A stretch of DNA of 64,000 nt, from positions 1,054,001 to 1,118,000 of the forward strand of contig NC_027862.1 of assembly GCF_000187245.1 (NCBI RefSeq), given 5' to 3'. The translations under genes were made by a program, and so were the position numbers. This stretch comes from Ogataea parapolymorpha DL-1 (taxonomy: Eukaryota > Ascomycota > Pichiomycetes > Pichiales > Pichiaceae). Position 1 is the first letter of the stretch; each line of letters begins with the position of its first letter. A model generated the notes under the pieces. The model saw only the letters and a program-made list of their open reading frames with translations, was not told where the DNA came from and did not search any database. Shown in pieces: positions 9,167 through 18,861 of the stretch.

Positions 9167-11365
9167 TTATTTCGCTGCCACTTTTATATTCGGATAGTAC
9201 AGGTGGTGGTCGTATTTTTCGAACTCCACCGCGACGTGCGATCTTGGCAGGTCTGCCACCTTGAGCGCCTGGCTGAACGTCAGCAGAGTTGCCACGTTGG
9301 CTTTTTTCAGCAGTTTGGTTTCCTGTATAAGCCGCTCAGTGATAAATTCAGGGAACTGCATTTCTGCTACCAACGCCTCCAGACGGCGGATGTTAGCATT
9401 TATTTCGTCCGATTTCTGTTTCAGGACGCCTTTCTGGTAACTGGCGTTGGCCTCAGCGGACAGCTGGCTTGCGAGCCATTTCTGTTGTTTCATCATCTCC
9501 TTGTAGTCTCTGAATGAGGGCAATTGGGGAACTCCTATTGACTGGAAGGATTTGAACTGCAGATTGTACAAGGTCTCCTCTGAAGCCTTGCAGAGCTTCG
9601 GGAGATCCATAAGGCCATTTTTCCCAAGCATCCGCAGCACTGTGGCGCGGTTTTCGGCGAGACTCTTATGGATCTGGTACTTTGTCAGCTGCATATTAAA
9701 ATAGAGCTCCATTTTTAGTAGCTGGGGCAGAGACTGCTTTTTTGTTTCGTATTCTTCCCGCAGCTTGGCCTTCTTATCGCCCTTAGCCTTCTTGATTTTC
9801 TTGGATAACGCCGTCAGCTGTGCCTGTCGCAGCTGATTGATGTCCAGTAGCCGTTTTAAGTGCTGCACCAAGTAGTCGAGCTGGTTTGCAAGCAGCCAAT
9901 AGCCAAGATGTAGTTCGCGACAGTCCTTAAACAGACACAGCTCTATGGACTTGAACAGCAGTTCCGCCATCTTGGTGAGCTTTAAGTAGTAAACAAAGGA
10001 CGAGACTGGCATGACCGGCAGCTCAGAGTTGGCAAACGTGTCCTGAAGTTTGGCGTGGCTCTCGAGCTCAAAATTCTCCGCTTCCACCTGGATCGAGTCC
10101 CATATAATTAGCTCCTTATTGACAAACTGGCGCTGGCGAGACGGATTTTGCGAGATTGACGTGAGAAAGTTGTAAAACGCAGGCTCTATCTGGATGATTA
10201 ATTTTTCCAGGCCCCCGCGGAGCTCCTCGTCGGTGCTGCTTTGGAGCTTGGAATTTTGGAACGAGATTTTCGAGAAAACGTCCATCAAAAGCGTCGAGAT
10301 GTTCCAGCGGCGCGACCCCAAGATCGAGCGGTCGTCTCTGATGAGGAAAAGCTGCATCAGCGCACGCACAACAACGTGGTTTCCTAGTATCTCGTCCGGA
10401 TCGGTCGTGAACTGGCGTCGCGTCATAAATATGTTCAGAAACTCGTACAGCTCCACAGAGTCGCGCACGGAAAGCACGTTCAGCATGAACTGGAAGTCCG
10501 TAAATAGTTTCGTGAAGTTTTCGAGCGAGCTGGGGAAACTGGAATGGGCCAATGGTTTGGGCGGCGACCGGTTATTGAGCGTTTTTTGTACGTTTGCGGA
10601 GAAACAGGCCACCGTGGGCAACGTGCCGGCAAATGCGACGGTCTCGGGCTCTGCCAGCCGCGCCAGGATTTCAAGCGCGCTGTCGGCGAAAGACAGCGAT
10701 TGCGGACGGTTTTCGTACAGCTCGACGCAGATCTGTGTAATTTCGCAAATGTGCAGGCTGTGCTCGATCAGAAGAAGCAGATCCACGCAAAGCTGCTGCG
10801 ATGTCGACTCTGGCTGGCTGCGCACCCACTTAACGGCTTTCTGCAGTTCCAGCACCGTTTGTTCGCCGTCGTACACGGAAAAATCAAGATCCATCGTCTG
10901 TGTATTGAGGTCTTCCTCCTCGTAAATAACGCCTGCAACGCCGAGTTTGAGCACGCTGCTCACAAAACTGATCACCCCCTTCACGAATGGTGCCACGCAC
11001 CGCTCCACAAGCTCGCCAGTGACGGGTTTTCGCTGAATAAGCTGTTCGACAAAATAACAACTTAACACGCTTACGCTCAGCGAGTTGTTGTCAAGCCACG
11101 CACACACACTACCGAGCAAGCGCACCATCACCCACGCAGCCTGATCGAGCGTCTCGACGGCTGGATGTGAAATTTCAGGCTTCAGCAGCGCAGTATCTAG
11201 CTTGGGGTTTAACACCTCCAAAGCGTGGGTGCCTTCCAGAAGCTTGAATTGTTGCGACTTGACGATGGAGCCGTACTCGATGGCGGAGGTTATGGCAAAA
11301 AACTCGCTGGTTATGTCCTCATAATCGCGGATATTCAGACGGCTGAGTTGTTGTTCAACGTCCAT
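9167..11365 (-). CDS. MAK10: NatC N-terminal acetyltransferase auxiliary subunit Mak10/Naa35
   Basis: A 732-residue protein, almost exactly the length of S. cerevisiae Mak10 (733). The N-terminal half has the family segment KLLEGTHALEVLNPKLDTAL near residues 42-61. The rest is helical and leucine-rich, with a conserved central stretch around ILGNHVVVRALMQLFLIRDDRS. Mak10 scaffolds the NatC complex with the catalytic subunit Mak3 and Mak31, acetylating N-terminal Met followed by a hydrophobic residue. The C-terminal ~150 residues contain a lysine-rich helix. The frame is intact. Confidence 0.9.
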   Translation of the reverse strand: MDVEQQLSRLNIRDYEDITSEFFAITSAIEYGSIVKSQQFKLLEGTHALEVLNPKLDTALLKPEISHPAVETLDQAAWVMVRLLGSVCAWLDNNSLSVSVLSCYFVEQLIQRKPVTGELVERCVAPFVKGVISFVSSVLKLGVAGVIYEEEDLNTQTMDLDFSVYDGEQTVLELQKAVKWVRSQPESTSQQLCVDLLLLIEHSLHICEITQICVELYENRPQSLSFADSALEILARLAEPETVAFAGTLPTVACFSANVQKTLNNRSPPKPLAHSSFPSSLENFTKLFTDFQFMLNVLSVRDSVELYEFLNIFMTRRQFTTDPDEILGNHVVVRALMQLFLIRDDRSILGSRRWNISTLLMDVFSKISFQNSKLQSSTDEELRGGLEKLIIQIEPAFYNFLTSISQNPSRQRQFVNKELIIWDSIQVEAENFELESHAKLQDTFANSELPVMPVSSFVYYLKLTKMAELLFKSIELCLFKDCRELHLGYWLLANQLDYLVQHLKRLLDINQLRQAQLTALSKKIKKAKGDKKAKLREEYETKKQSLPQLLKMELYFNMQLTKYQIHKSLAENRATVLRMLGKNGLMDLPKLCKASEETLYNLQFKSFQSIGVPQLPSFRDYKEMMKQQKWLASQLSAEANASYQKGVLKQKSDEINANIRRLEALVAEMQFPEFITERLIQETKLLKKANVATLLTFSQALKVADLPRSHVAVEFEKYDHHLYYPNIKVAAK

Positions 11366-11536
11366 AAAAAAAAAAGTACAGGACCGATGGAGACGAATTT
11401 ATTCAAAGTCTGCTGGGTGGGGGGGGAGCAGAGAAGGTAGTGGGTTTAGAACATCGTTACCATAGCAACCCCCCACACATACCCACACCAACTACAGCTA
11501 CCAGTACAGTACATCTAGAATCTCATTGCTATATCC

Positions 11537-12154
11537 TCAAATAGTTTCCGATAAAACCTTGTTGAGCTTGTTGACCTTGGAGGCGAGCGACAGGTCGACC
11601 GACTTGTCGGCCACCTCAACAATCAAACCGCCCAAAATCTCTGGGTCAACTTCGTTCTTGATCTTCAGAGTTTTGCCTGGACCAACGTACTTGGAGTTGG
11701 TGATGGACTTGGTCAGCCTGTTAAGAATCTTGCTGTCCAATGGCTTTGCGGAAACAACGGTGGCCTCAACCACGCCGTTGTAAGCGTCGTTTAGAACACT
11801 AAATTGCTTGGCAATGGAGTCGAATAAGGACAGTCTGTTGTTCTCGGCCAACACGGTCAACAGGTTGGACACAACAGGCTCCAATTTCAGCTCCTTGGAC
11901 AGGATTGAAACAACCTCCTTTCTAGAATTCAGTGACAGAGCCGGGTTCGACAGCACTTGAGCGACCTTGGCGTCCTTGCTGATGGTGGAGGAGAGTTTCT
12001 GGACGGACTGGAACGTCTTCTCGATGGATGAGTCCTTGGCAGAAGCGGAGAACAATGCGGTGGCGTAGGTGCCGTCCAGTCCAAACAACTGGACCGGAGG
12101 CTTAATTGGGGCGGCAGATGCCAATCTTCTCACGAATTGACGGGACGCAAACAT
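11537..12154 (-). CDS. ATP5: Mitochondrial ATP synthase OSCP subunit
   Basis: The 205-residue product is the oligomycin-sensitivity-conferring protein of F1Fo ATP synthase, linking F1 to the peripheral stalk. The N-terminus MFASRQFVRRLASAA is a typical matrix-targeting peptide. It is followed by LFGLDGTYATALFSAS and the C-terminal DPEILGGLIVEVADKSVDLS signature of the OSCP/delta family. The gene diverges from RML2 over about 136 bases, pairing two mitochondrial genes on one short promoter. Confidence 0.96.
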   Translation of the reverse strand: MFASRQFVRRLASAAPIKPPVQLFGLDGTYATALFSASAKDSSIEKTFQSVQKLSSTISKDAKVAQVLSNPALSLNSRKEVVSILSKELKLEPVVSNLLTVLAENNRLSLFDSIAKQFSVLNDAYNGVVEATVVSAKPLDSKILNRLTKSITNSKYVGPGKTLKIKNEVDPEILGGLIVEVADKSVDLSLASKVNKLNKVLSETI

Positions 12155-12290
12155 GACTCGGAATCTGATTAACAGAGTGTTTTTGGAGGAATGAATTTTT
12201 TCATTCGTTGGGCATTAGCGCCCCTGTGCGCGACGGTTATGCGCCTTGCGTTCAAAATAATCGAGATGAAAAAAAATACGAGACCCATCC
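12155..12290. promoter_or_regulatory. Short divergent promoter ATP5 / RML2
   Basis: Only 136 bases separate the two start codons, so the two mitochondrial genes probably share regulatory sequence. I do not recognise a specific factor site. Confidence 0.5.
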
Positions 12291-13373
12291 ATGTCTTTTC
12301 TATTCCAGGTTTCGAGAAGAGCCGTGGTTGCGCCGTGGTTGCGTCCGCAGTTTGCGGTCAGGCCGGCGAGCCAGGTGTTTCTCGGCCAGAGAAGCATCGA
12401 GCAGACCGAGCTCGAGAAGCAGGACACCATGACGAGAAGACAGCTCGAGCTGTCGAAGGAAAAAGTCCAGCTCAAGCGCATGAAGCCTGTTTCGCCGAGT
12501 TTGAGGTGGTGGAGACGGCCGGTGTACCCGTATCTGTGGAAAGGCAAGCCTCACAAGCCACTGACCGTGACAAGGGTGTCTAGATCCGGACGTAACAACA
12601 CTGGACGAATCGTTGTGAGACATCGCGGAGGTGGCCACAAGCGCCGGATCCGGCTGATAGACTACTCCAGACAGGTCGGTGGGCCACAGACGGTGGTGAG
12701 AATCGAGTACGACCCGAACAGGACGGCACACATCGCTCTGATCAAGCACAACGAGACGGGCGAGCTCTCGTACATAATCGCTTGCGAGGGGCTCAGAGAA
12801 GGCGACGAGGTGGAGTCGTTCCGTTCTGGAATCCCTGAGAGGATCATGCAGGAGATGGGCGGCAAGATCGACCCTGCAATTCTCGCTGTGCGGATATCCA
12901 GAAAGGGCAACTGTCTTCCTATATCTCTGATTCCCGTGGGGACCATTGTGTACAACGTGGGCGAGCACAAGAACGGGCCGGCCAAGTACTGCCGTGCTGC
13001 GGGCACTTACGCGCGCGTGGTGGCGAAGGACCCAGAAAAAAAGCGCGCCGTGGTGCAATTGCAGAGCGGCGAACAGCGGTACGTGAATCTGGAAGCGTGT
13101 GCCACGCTTGGTGTGACGTCGAACGCGGCCCACCACAACGAGAGTCTGGGTAAAGCCGGAAGAAATAGAAACAAGGGTATCAGACCAACCGTGAGAGGAG
13201 TGGCGATGAATAAGGTGGACCACCCTCTCGGAGGAGGCCGTGGTAAGTCGAAGAGTAACAAGCCGCCTATGTCTCCGTGGGGTGTTCTTGCCAAGGGTGG
13301 ATTCAAAACCAGAACAGGCAAGCACGTGAACAAGAACAAGGTGAAGGACCGGCCGCGTGGAAAGAAGGTTTGA
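12291..13373 (+). CDS. RML2: Mitochondrial large-subunit ribosomal protein uL2m
   Basis: A 360-residue uL2 of the mitochondrial ribosome, at the peptidyl-transferase centre. The basic N-terminus [18 protein letters not shown] is a likely import signal. A charged linker of about 80 residues precedes the RNA-binding domain ([20 protein letters not shown]). The C-terminal loop reads [16 protein letters not shown]. The first histidine of the usual DHPHGGG loop is kept but the second is leucine. A GTAAGT near 13247 lies inside this conserved loop and is coding. Confidence 0.95.
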   Translation: MSFLFQVSRRAVVAPWLRPQFAVRPASQVFLGQRSIEQTELEKQDTMTRRQLELSKEKVQLKRMKPVSPSLRWWRRPVYPYLWKGKPHKPLTVTRVSRSGRNNTGRIVVRHRGGGHKRRIRLIDYSRQVGGPQTVVRIEYDPNRTAHIALIKHNETGELSYIIACEGLREGDEVESFRSGIPERIMQEMGGKIDPAILAVRISRKGNCLPISLIPVGTIVYNVGEHKNGPAKYCRAAGTYARVVAKDPEKKRAVVQLQSGEQRYVNLEACATLGVTSNAAHHNESLGKAGRNRNKGIRPTVRGVAMNKVDHPLGGGRGKSKSNKPPMSPWGVLAKGGFKTRTGKHVNKNKVKDRPRGKKV

Positions 13374-13722
13374 TGTATATAGTGCGACAATGTAAATGTT
13401 GCGAGATCTGAAAAAATTAAGTTTAAAGCTAATTTAAATGTGAGATTTAAAGATGGTAGATTGGGAGGATTTGGATCGGGCACTCCAAAACTATTCTGAA
13501 ATTTGCTGAGGCAGTTCGATGCTTATAAGAGTTTGCTAGAGGCCTACCAGCCACAGTCTTCCACGGTACACCATTACACCCTGCTGCCCCCGTTTTGGCC
13601 ATTTATATTTTTTAATTTCTCCTGCAGGTGCATCCACAATTTTTTTTTTTTTTTGACTTGAAAAATTGAGTTAATAAATTCTTTTGACTCATCCGCATAG
13701 TAGACCCTGCTCTAGATACACC
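13374..13722. other. RML2 3' flank and MIS1 promoter
   Basis: No firm gene. It contains a 14-base T tract (13641-13654), an RRPE-like TGAAAAATT (13659-13667) and a Gcn4/Bas1-type TGACTCA (13685-13691). Two short adjoining open segments in different frames between about 13452 and 13670 are discussed under findings. Confidence 0.5.
13659..13691 (+). promoter_or_regulatory. MIS1 proximal elements (RRPE-like, TGACTCA)
   Basis: TGAAAAATT at 13659-13667 and a perfect TGACTCA at 13685-13691 lie within 65 bases of the chosen ATG. Gcn4/Bas1 sites control one-carbon and purine genes in S. cerevisiae, consistent with MIS1. They are close enough to the ATG that they could fall in the leader instead. Confidence 0.4.
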
Positions 13723-16614
13723 ATGCTCAGAGCAAGCTCGTTCAAATCTATGCAACTCAGACGTTTCAGCGTCTCTGTTCGGTCTCTGGCCGCCCAGGTT
13801 CTCTCGGGCACGAAGCTTGCCGCAGAGATCCGTGCAGATGCAAGAAAAGCCATCTCGCAAGTGCAACAGGCCAACCCGAACTTCAAGCCGTCGCTGACAA
13901 TCATCCAGGTCGGCAACAGACCAGACTCCTCGGCGTACGTGAGAATGAAATTGAAGGCGTCGACAGAGTCGGGCATCGAGTGCAACGTCATCAAGATGCC
14001 AGAGGACACCGCAGAGGTGACTCTGCTGAACAAGATCCGCGAATTGAACGAGGATTCCAAGGTGCACGGAGTGCTGGTGCAGCTTCCGCTTCCAAAACAC
14101 ATCACGGAGGTCAAGGTCACCAACAGCGTGGCCACAGAGAAAGACGTGGACGGTTTCGACAGATACAATGTGGGGGAGCTGGCCAAGAAGGACGGAGAGC
14201 CGTTGTTTTTGCCGTGCACGCCGAACGGATGCATGAGGCTGCTGGAGCAGACCGGCATCGAGTTGGCCGACAAGCACGCCGTCGTGATTGGCCGCTCCGA
14301 CATCGTGGGGACGCCTGTTGCTGCGCTGCTCAAAAAGGCCAACTGCACGGTCACAATGTGCCACAGCCGCACGGCTAACATCCCAGAGCTGGTGCGCCAG
14401 GCCGACATTGTGGTTGCCGCGCTCGGAAAGCCGAAGTTCGTCAAGGGCGACTGGCTCAAGCCGGGCGCCGTGGTCATCGACGTCGGGATCAACTACGTGG
14501 ATGCCCCGGGCACCAAGAGTGGGCGCAAACTTGTGGGGGACGTCGACTACGACTCGTGTGTCGACAAGGCCTCGTTTTTGACTCCTGTCCCTGGTGGAGT
14601 CGGCCCCATGACGGTCGCCATGCTTGTGGACAACGTGGTTCAGGCGGCCAAGCGCCAAATGGAGCGCGAGTCGCGCCCTGTCGAGTGTGTGCCGCTCCCA
14701 CTTAAGTGTCTAGACCCGGTGCCGTCCGATATCGATATTTCGCGGGCGCAGCAGCCAAAGCACATCACCGAAGTCGCCGAGGAGCTGGGCATCAAGGAGT
14801 CCGAGCTCGAGCAGTTCGGCCACTACAAGGCCAAGGTGTCGCTGTCGGTGTACGACCGACTGAAGGAGGACCGCGACAATGGCAACTACGTGCTGGTGGC
14901 GGGCATCACCCCCACGCCGCTGGGCGAGGGCAAGTCGACCACCACGATGGGGCTGGTGCAGGCTCTGGGCGCTCACCTGGGCATTCCTGCGGTGGCTAAC
15001 GTGAGACAGCCGTCAATGGGCCCTACATTTGGTGTCAAGGGCGGAGCTGCCGGTGGTGGCTATGCGCAGGTGATCCCGATGGACGAGTTCAACATGCACC
15101 TGACGGGCGACATCCACGCAATTGGTGCCGCCAACAACCTTCTTGCGGCGGCCATCGACACGCGGATGTTCCACGAGAGCACGCAGAGCGACAAGGCACT
15201 GTACAAGCGACTTGTTCCGGTCAAGAAGGGCCAGAGAAAGTTCACTCCATCTATGTTGAAACGGTTGCAAAAACTGGGAATTACTGAGACCGATCCGGAC
15301 AAGCTGAGCGAGGCGGACGCTACGCGGTTTGCGAGACTCGATCTCGACCCAGAATCGATCCAGATCAAGCGCGTGGTGGATGTCAACGACCGGTTCCTCA
15401 GACAGGTTACCGTGGGGCAGGCTCCGACCGAAAAGGGTTTTACGCGCAAGACGGGCTTTGACATCACGGTTGCCTCGGAGATCATGGCTATTCTGGCACT
15501 GTCGCGGGACCTGGAGGACCTGAGAGACCGCGTGGGCCGCATGGTGGTGGGCTCGAGCCGGGCAGGTGAGCCTGTCACGGCGGAGGATGTGGGGTGCGCG
15601 GGGGCCATCACGGCGCTGCTCAAGGACGCGGTCAAGCCGAACCTGATGCAGACGCTGGAGGGCACGCCTGTGTTTGTGCACGCGGGGCCGTTTGCCAACA
15701 TCTCGATCGGCGCGTCGTCGGTCATTGCTGACCGCCTGGCGCTCAAGCTGGTGGGGTCGCACAAGGGCGCTCCAGCCGGTTCTGCCGCCGCCACCAAGGG
15801 TTTCGTTGTGACGGAAGCCGGGTTCGACTTCACGATGGGCGGCGAGCGGTTCTTCAACATTAAGTGCCGCGCGTCCGGGCTCAAGCCGAACGTCGTGGTG
15901 CTGGTGGCCACGTCGCGCGCGCTCAAGCTGCACGGCGGCGCCCCAGACGTGAAGCCTGGCCAGACGTTGCCCGAGGCGTACACACAGGAGAACGTGGAGC
16001 TTGTGCGCCGTGGCTGTGCCAACCTGGCCAAGCAGATCGCCAACGCTAAGAGCTACGGCGCGCCGGTCGTGGTGGCCATCAACCAGTTTGTCACGGATAC
16101 GGCAGCGGAGATCGCTGCGATCCAGGAGGAGGCCATAAAGGCGGGCGCCACGGCGGCCGTGCCGTCGAACCACTGGGCGCAGGGCGGAGCCGGCGCGGTG
16201 GAGCTGGCGCAGGCCGTGGTGGAGGCTGCCAAACAGCCGAACGCGGGCAACTTTTTGTACGAGCTGGACGGGTCTGTGGAGGACAAGTTGAGCGCGATCG
16301 CGCGCAAGATGTACGGCGCCGACGGCGTCGAGCTGTCGGCGCTAGCCAGAGAACAGATTGCCACGTACGAGGCGCAAGGATTTGGCCGGCTGCCGATCTG
16401 TATCGCCAAGACGCAGTACTCGCTGTCGCACGATCCGAAACTTAAGGGTGTTCCGCACGGGTTCACCGTTCCGATCAGAGAGGTGCGGCTGAGTGCCGGT
16501 GCAGGCTACCTGTACGCTCTCGCGGCCGAGATTATGACGATCCCGGGACTCGCCACGCACGCGGGCTACATGAACGTCGAGGTTGTGGACGGCCAGATCG
16601 AGGGCCTGTTTTAG
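13723..16614 (+). CDS. MIS1: Mitochondrial trifunctional C1-tetrahydrofolate synthase
   Basis: A 963-residue enzyme interconverting one-carbon units on tetrahydrofolate: 5,10-methylene-THF dehydrogenase, methenyl-THF cyclohydrolase and 10-formyl-THF synthetase. The ATG at 13723 (MLRASSFKSMQLRRFSVSVR) starts a good mitochondrial presequence. An ATG 39 bases upstream would add 13 polar residues that weaken it. The N-terminal domain (about 25-325) has the YVRMK active-site segment and GRSDIVGTP. The synthetase domain from about 345 has the nucleotide loop TPLGEGKSTTT near 394-404. The mitochondrial isozyme is inferred from the presequence; cytosolic Ade3 lacks one. Confidence 0.93.
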   Translation: MLRASSFKSMQLRRFSVSVRSLAAQVLSGTKLAAEIRADARKAISQVQQANPNFKPSLTIIQVGNRPDSSAYVRMKLKASTESGIECNVIKMPEDTAEVTLLNKIRELNEDSKVHGVLVQLPLPKHITEVKVTNSVATEKDVDGFDRYNVGELAKKDGEPLFLPCTPNGCMRLLEQTGIELADKHAVVIGRSDIVGTPVAALLKKANCTVTMCHSRTANIPELVRQADIVVAALGKPKFVKGDWLKPGAVVIDVGINYVDAPGTKSGRKLVGDVDYDSCVDKASFLTPVPGGVGPMTVAMLVDNVVQAAKRQMERESRPVECVPLPLKCLDPVPSDIDISRAQQPKHITEVAEELGIKESELEQFGHYKAKVSLSVYDRLKEDRDNGNYVLVAGITPTPLGEGKSTTTMGLVQALGAHLGIPAVANVRQPSMGPTFGVKGGAAGGGYAQVIPMDEFNMHLTGDIHAIGAANNLLAAAIDTRMFHESTQSDKALYKRLVPVKKGQRKFTPSMLKRLQKLGITETDPDKLSEADATRFARLDLDPESIQIKRVVDVNDRFLRQVTVGQAPTEKGFTRKTGFDITVASEIMAILALSRDLEDLRDRVGRMVVGSSRAGEPVTAEDVGCAGAITALLKDAVKPNLMQTLEGTPVFVHAGPFANISIGASSVIADRLALKLVGSHKGAPAGSAAATKGFVVTEAGFDFTMGGERFFNIKCRASGLKPNVVVLVATSRALKLHGGAPDVKPGQTLPEAYTQENVELVRRGCANLAKQIANAKSYGAPVVVAINQFVTDTAAEIAAIQEEAIKAGATAAVPSNHWAQGGAGAVELAQAVVEAAKQPNAGNFLYELDGSVEDKLSAIARKMYGADGVELSALAREQIATYEAQGFGRLPICIAKTQYSLSHDPKLKGVPHGFTVPIREVRLSAGAGYLYALAAEIMTIPGLATHAGYMNVEVVDGQIEGLF

Positions 16615-16647
16615 GTAAACTCTATAAACATTATAAATCTGTAATCA

Positions 16648-18363
16648 TTAAGCAGCATTGATCTGCTCCGAGATCTTGGCTTGCTTGACCAGGTTCTCCG
16701 GTGCGTCCATCTCGTCGAGCATGATCTCGATCAGTCTGACCTTGTCATTTTTGTTAAAGGCCTCGTCGGCAAACAGTGCGTTCAGCTCCTCGATCGTCGA
16801 CACGCGGTGGTTCTCGTAGTCGACTTTGTCATGGAATAGCTCGAGGATCTTGAAATGATCCCATTTCTGGATCATGTTGTACTGTGCCTGAGGGCCGTGA
16901 ATCAGCTTCTCGATCGTGTAACCGTTGTTGTTGAGCACAAACAGATATGGCTTGAGGTTCCAGCGGCAGATGTCCGAGATGGACTGGACGGTCAGCTGCA
17001 AAGAGCCGTCACCAATGAACAGAATACATCTGCGGTTAGGATCGATCTCCTCGAGCGCGAATTGCGCGCCGGTGGCAGAAGGAAGCGAGTAACCGATCGA
17101 GCCCCACAGCACCTGGGAAATAGCCGTGATGTTGCCTGGGAAATGAGTCTGGGTCACACCAAACGAGGACGTGCCTGTCTCGGTGACCAGAACGTCGCCG
17201 GAGCGCAGGAAGAAGGAGAGTTTCTTCCACAAGAAGTCCTGAGTCAGCTTGCCCGACTTGATGTTGACCACCTTCTTGTAGTCCTGGACCGATTCCGGCA
17301 GCGGCTGTGGAACGTAGTCCAGCTTGGCCTCCTTGATCTTGCGGCACAGTCTCTCCAACACGTACTTCATCTTGACGTCTGCGTACGTGGCGGCACGGAC
17401 TTTACAGAAGTCGGAGTGGAACTCGATCACATTGGTGGTGTGGTAGTTGTACGAGAACGAACCCGTGTTGAAGTCCGACAGCAGGCCGCCGACACTGAGA
17501 ATCAGGTCGGAAGACTCAACGGCCTCCTTCACGTCCGGGTTCGACAGAACTCCGATGTACACACCGCCAAATCTGGAATGGTCCTCGCTAAAGGCCGACT
17601 TGCCCATAGGCGTTGTGTAGACGGGGAATTTCGTGGCCTCGGCGAATTGCGCCACAAGGTCCTGCACGTCGTGTCTCGAGGCGCAGGCGTCCACCAGCAG
17701 AATTGGGTCCTTGGCCTCAATAATCTTGTTGAAGATGCTCTCGACAATCTCATCCTCGGCGAGCTTGTCGTTAGGAGGCAGCGTCAGCTTCAATGGCGTC
17801 TTAAGGCGCTCGGAGTCGACCAGCTGGTCCACAAAGTTCGAAGGCAGTCCCAAATACACCGGTCTCTTGGTGGTGTAGGCGGTCTCGATCAGGTCGTCCA
17901 GAACAGCCTGTGCAGTTCTGATATCGTCGATGCTGGCGGTCTTCTGGGTGATGTGCTTGGACATCTCCTCGAAAATGTCGAACCGGCCGTTACCCAGCGT
18001 GTGGTGCAACAGCAGTCTGTTCGAGATACTCGAGAGCGAAGGCGTACCGACAATGTGCAGACATCCAACGTGCTCGGCCATCATACCAGCAACGGCATTG
18101 ACCGCCGATAAGTCGCCGACACCAAAGGTGGTCACGAGACAGGACATGCCGTTGATGCGCGAGTAACCATCGGCAGAATAACCTGCATTGAGCTCGTTGG
18201 CGTTACCGGCCCATCTCAAGCCGTCCACAGTGTAGATGTGGTCCAGCAGAGACAGGTTGAAGTCACCAGGGACACCGAAAATGGTGTTCACTCCGACTTG
18301 CTTGATACGCTCAAACACGTAGCGGCCAAAGGGAATTTGAGAAGGTAGTTGAGATTCAGACAT
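16648..18363 (-). CDS. PDC1: Pyruvate decarboxylase
   Basis: A 571-residue thiamine-diphosphate enzyme converting pyruvate to acetaldehyde and CO2 for ethanol fermentation. The catalytic glutamate lies in NANELNAGYSADGYSR, the histidine pair in LLLHHTLGNGRFD, and the ThDP motif runs from GDGSLQLT to LNNNGYTIE. The frame stays open to 18459, but MSESQLPSQIPFGRYVFERI at 18363 is the family start. A TATAAAAG box lies only 31 bases upstream of that ATG, which supports the choice. The gene is convergent with MIS1. The protein matches Pdc1 better than the Aro10-type phenylpyruvate enzymes. Confidence 0.93.
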   Translation of the reverse strand: MSESQLPSQIPFGRYVFERIKQVGVNTIFGVPGDFNLSLLDHIYTVDGLRWAGNANELNAGYSADGYSRINGMSCLVTTFGVGDLSAVNAVAGMMAEHVGCLHIVGTPSLSSISNRLLLHHTLGNGRFDIFEEMSKHITQKTASIDDIRTAQAVLDDLIETAYTTKRPVYLGLPSNFVDQLVDSERLKTPLKLTLPPNDKLAEDEIVESIFNKIIEAKDPILLVDACASRHDVQDLVAQFAEATKFPVYTTPMGKSAFSEDHSRFGGVYIGVLSNPDVKEAVESSDLILSVGGLLSDFNTGSFSYNYHTTNVIEFHSDFCKVRAATYADVKMKYVLERLCRKIKEAKLDYVPQPLPESVQDYKKVVNIKSGKLTQDFLWKKLSFFLRSGDVLVTETGTSSFGVTQTHFPGNITAISQVLWGSIGYSLPSATGAQFALEEIDPNRRCILFIGDGSLQLTVQSISDICRWNLKPYLFVLNNNGYTIEKLIHGPQAQYNMIQKWDHFKILELFHDKVDYENHRVSTIEELNALFADEAFNKNDKVRLIEIMLDEMDAPENLVKQAKISEQINAA

Positions 18364-18394
18364 TTTGCAATGGCTGTAAGGGTGGTTGCTACAC

Positions 18395-18402
18395 CTTTTA
18401 TA
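18395..18402 (-). promoter_or_regulatory. PDC1 TATA box
   Basis: TATAAAAG on the gene strand, 31 bases before the PDC1 ATG, implying a short 5' leader for a strongly expressed glycolytic gene. Confidence 0.6.
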
Positions 18403-18729
18403 TGGTTTTCGGATCAACCTGTGCAGCAAATAAATTACACCATGCCACCCAATATGCACGAAAGCCGCACGGGTGGCAGAATTTTAAAAAAGACAGCTGT
18501 CTGTAGGGCAAGTGAGGGGAAGGAGCATGACCTCAGATCGGGACCGGAGAGCGGGCACAGCGAGATGCTGTGCAGAAGAAGCGGACTTGCGCGACGGTGT
18601 TAGCATCGGAGACTGTTTTAGCCCCAAGGCGTTTTCGGTCACTATTGCTCCTATCCCGCAGGTCCTCCCACGACCGATGGATAGTATGGGTCCGTACCGT
18701 TTTTTGCCGTCACACCATTTTCTGCGGGC

Positions 18730-18749
18730 TTACGTAACCTCTTGAGTCA
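18730..18749. promoter_or_regulatory. Paired bZIP sites TTACGTAA and TGAGTCA
   Basis: The palindrome TTACGTAA (18730-18737) is followed five bases later by TGAGTCA (18743-18749). Both are perfect bZIP consensus sites (Yap/CREB-like and Gcn4/AP-1). They are nearer SRC1 but could serve PDC1. Confidence 0.4.
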
Positions 18750-18754
18750 GAAAA

Positions 18755-18768
18755 ACACACACACACAC
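18755..18768. repeat. (AC)7 microsatellite
   Basis: Seven AC units in the PDC1/SRC1 intergenic region. Confidence 0.8.
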
Positions 18769-18861
18769 AAGTGCGCGACATTTTCTGGGCTGTGCCGCTG
18801 GAGTCCGCCCGCTTACCTAATACAACCAAAATATTTCTTTATTTACTTTATTGTCTTGTTT

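Larger units (their letters stand above)
18364..18861. other. PDC1 / SRC1 divergent promoter
   Basis: About 498 bases without a gene. It holds the PDC1 TATA box, a TTACGTAA palindrome, a TGAGTCA site and an (AC)7 microsatellite. Confidence 0.6.

Noticed and set aside
13244..13270. GTAAGT inside RML2
   Set aside because: It codes for the conserved GRGKSKSN loop, so removal would destroy the protein.
13612..16173. Long antisense open frames opposite MIS1 (up to 386 codons)
   Set aside because: Shadow frames of a strongly biased coding region, rich in Arg/His/Val, with no recognisable domain.
18560..18820. Possible 5'-UTR intron of PDC1 (GTAAGC near 18818, GCTAAC near 18600 on the gene strand)
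   Set aside because: The donor is non-canonical, and a TATA box 31 bases before the ATG implies a very short leader.
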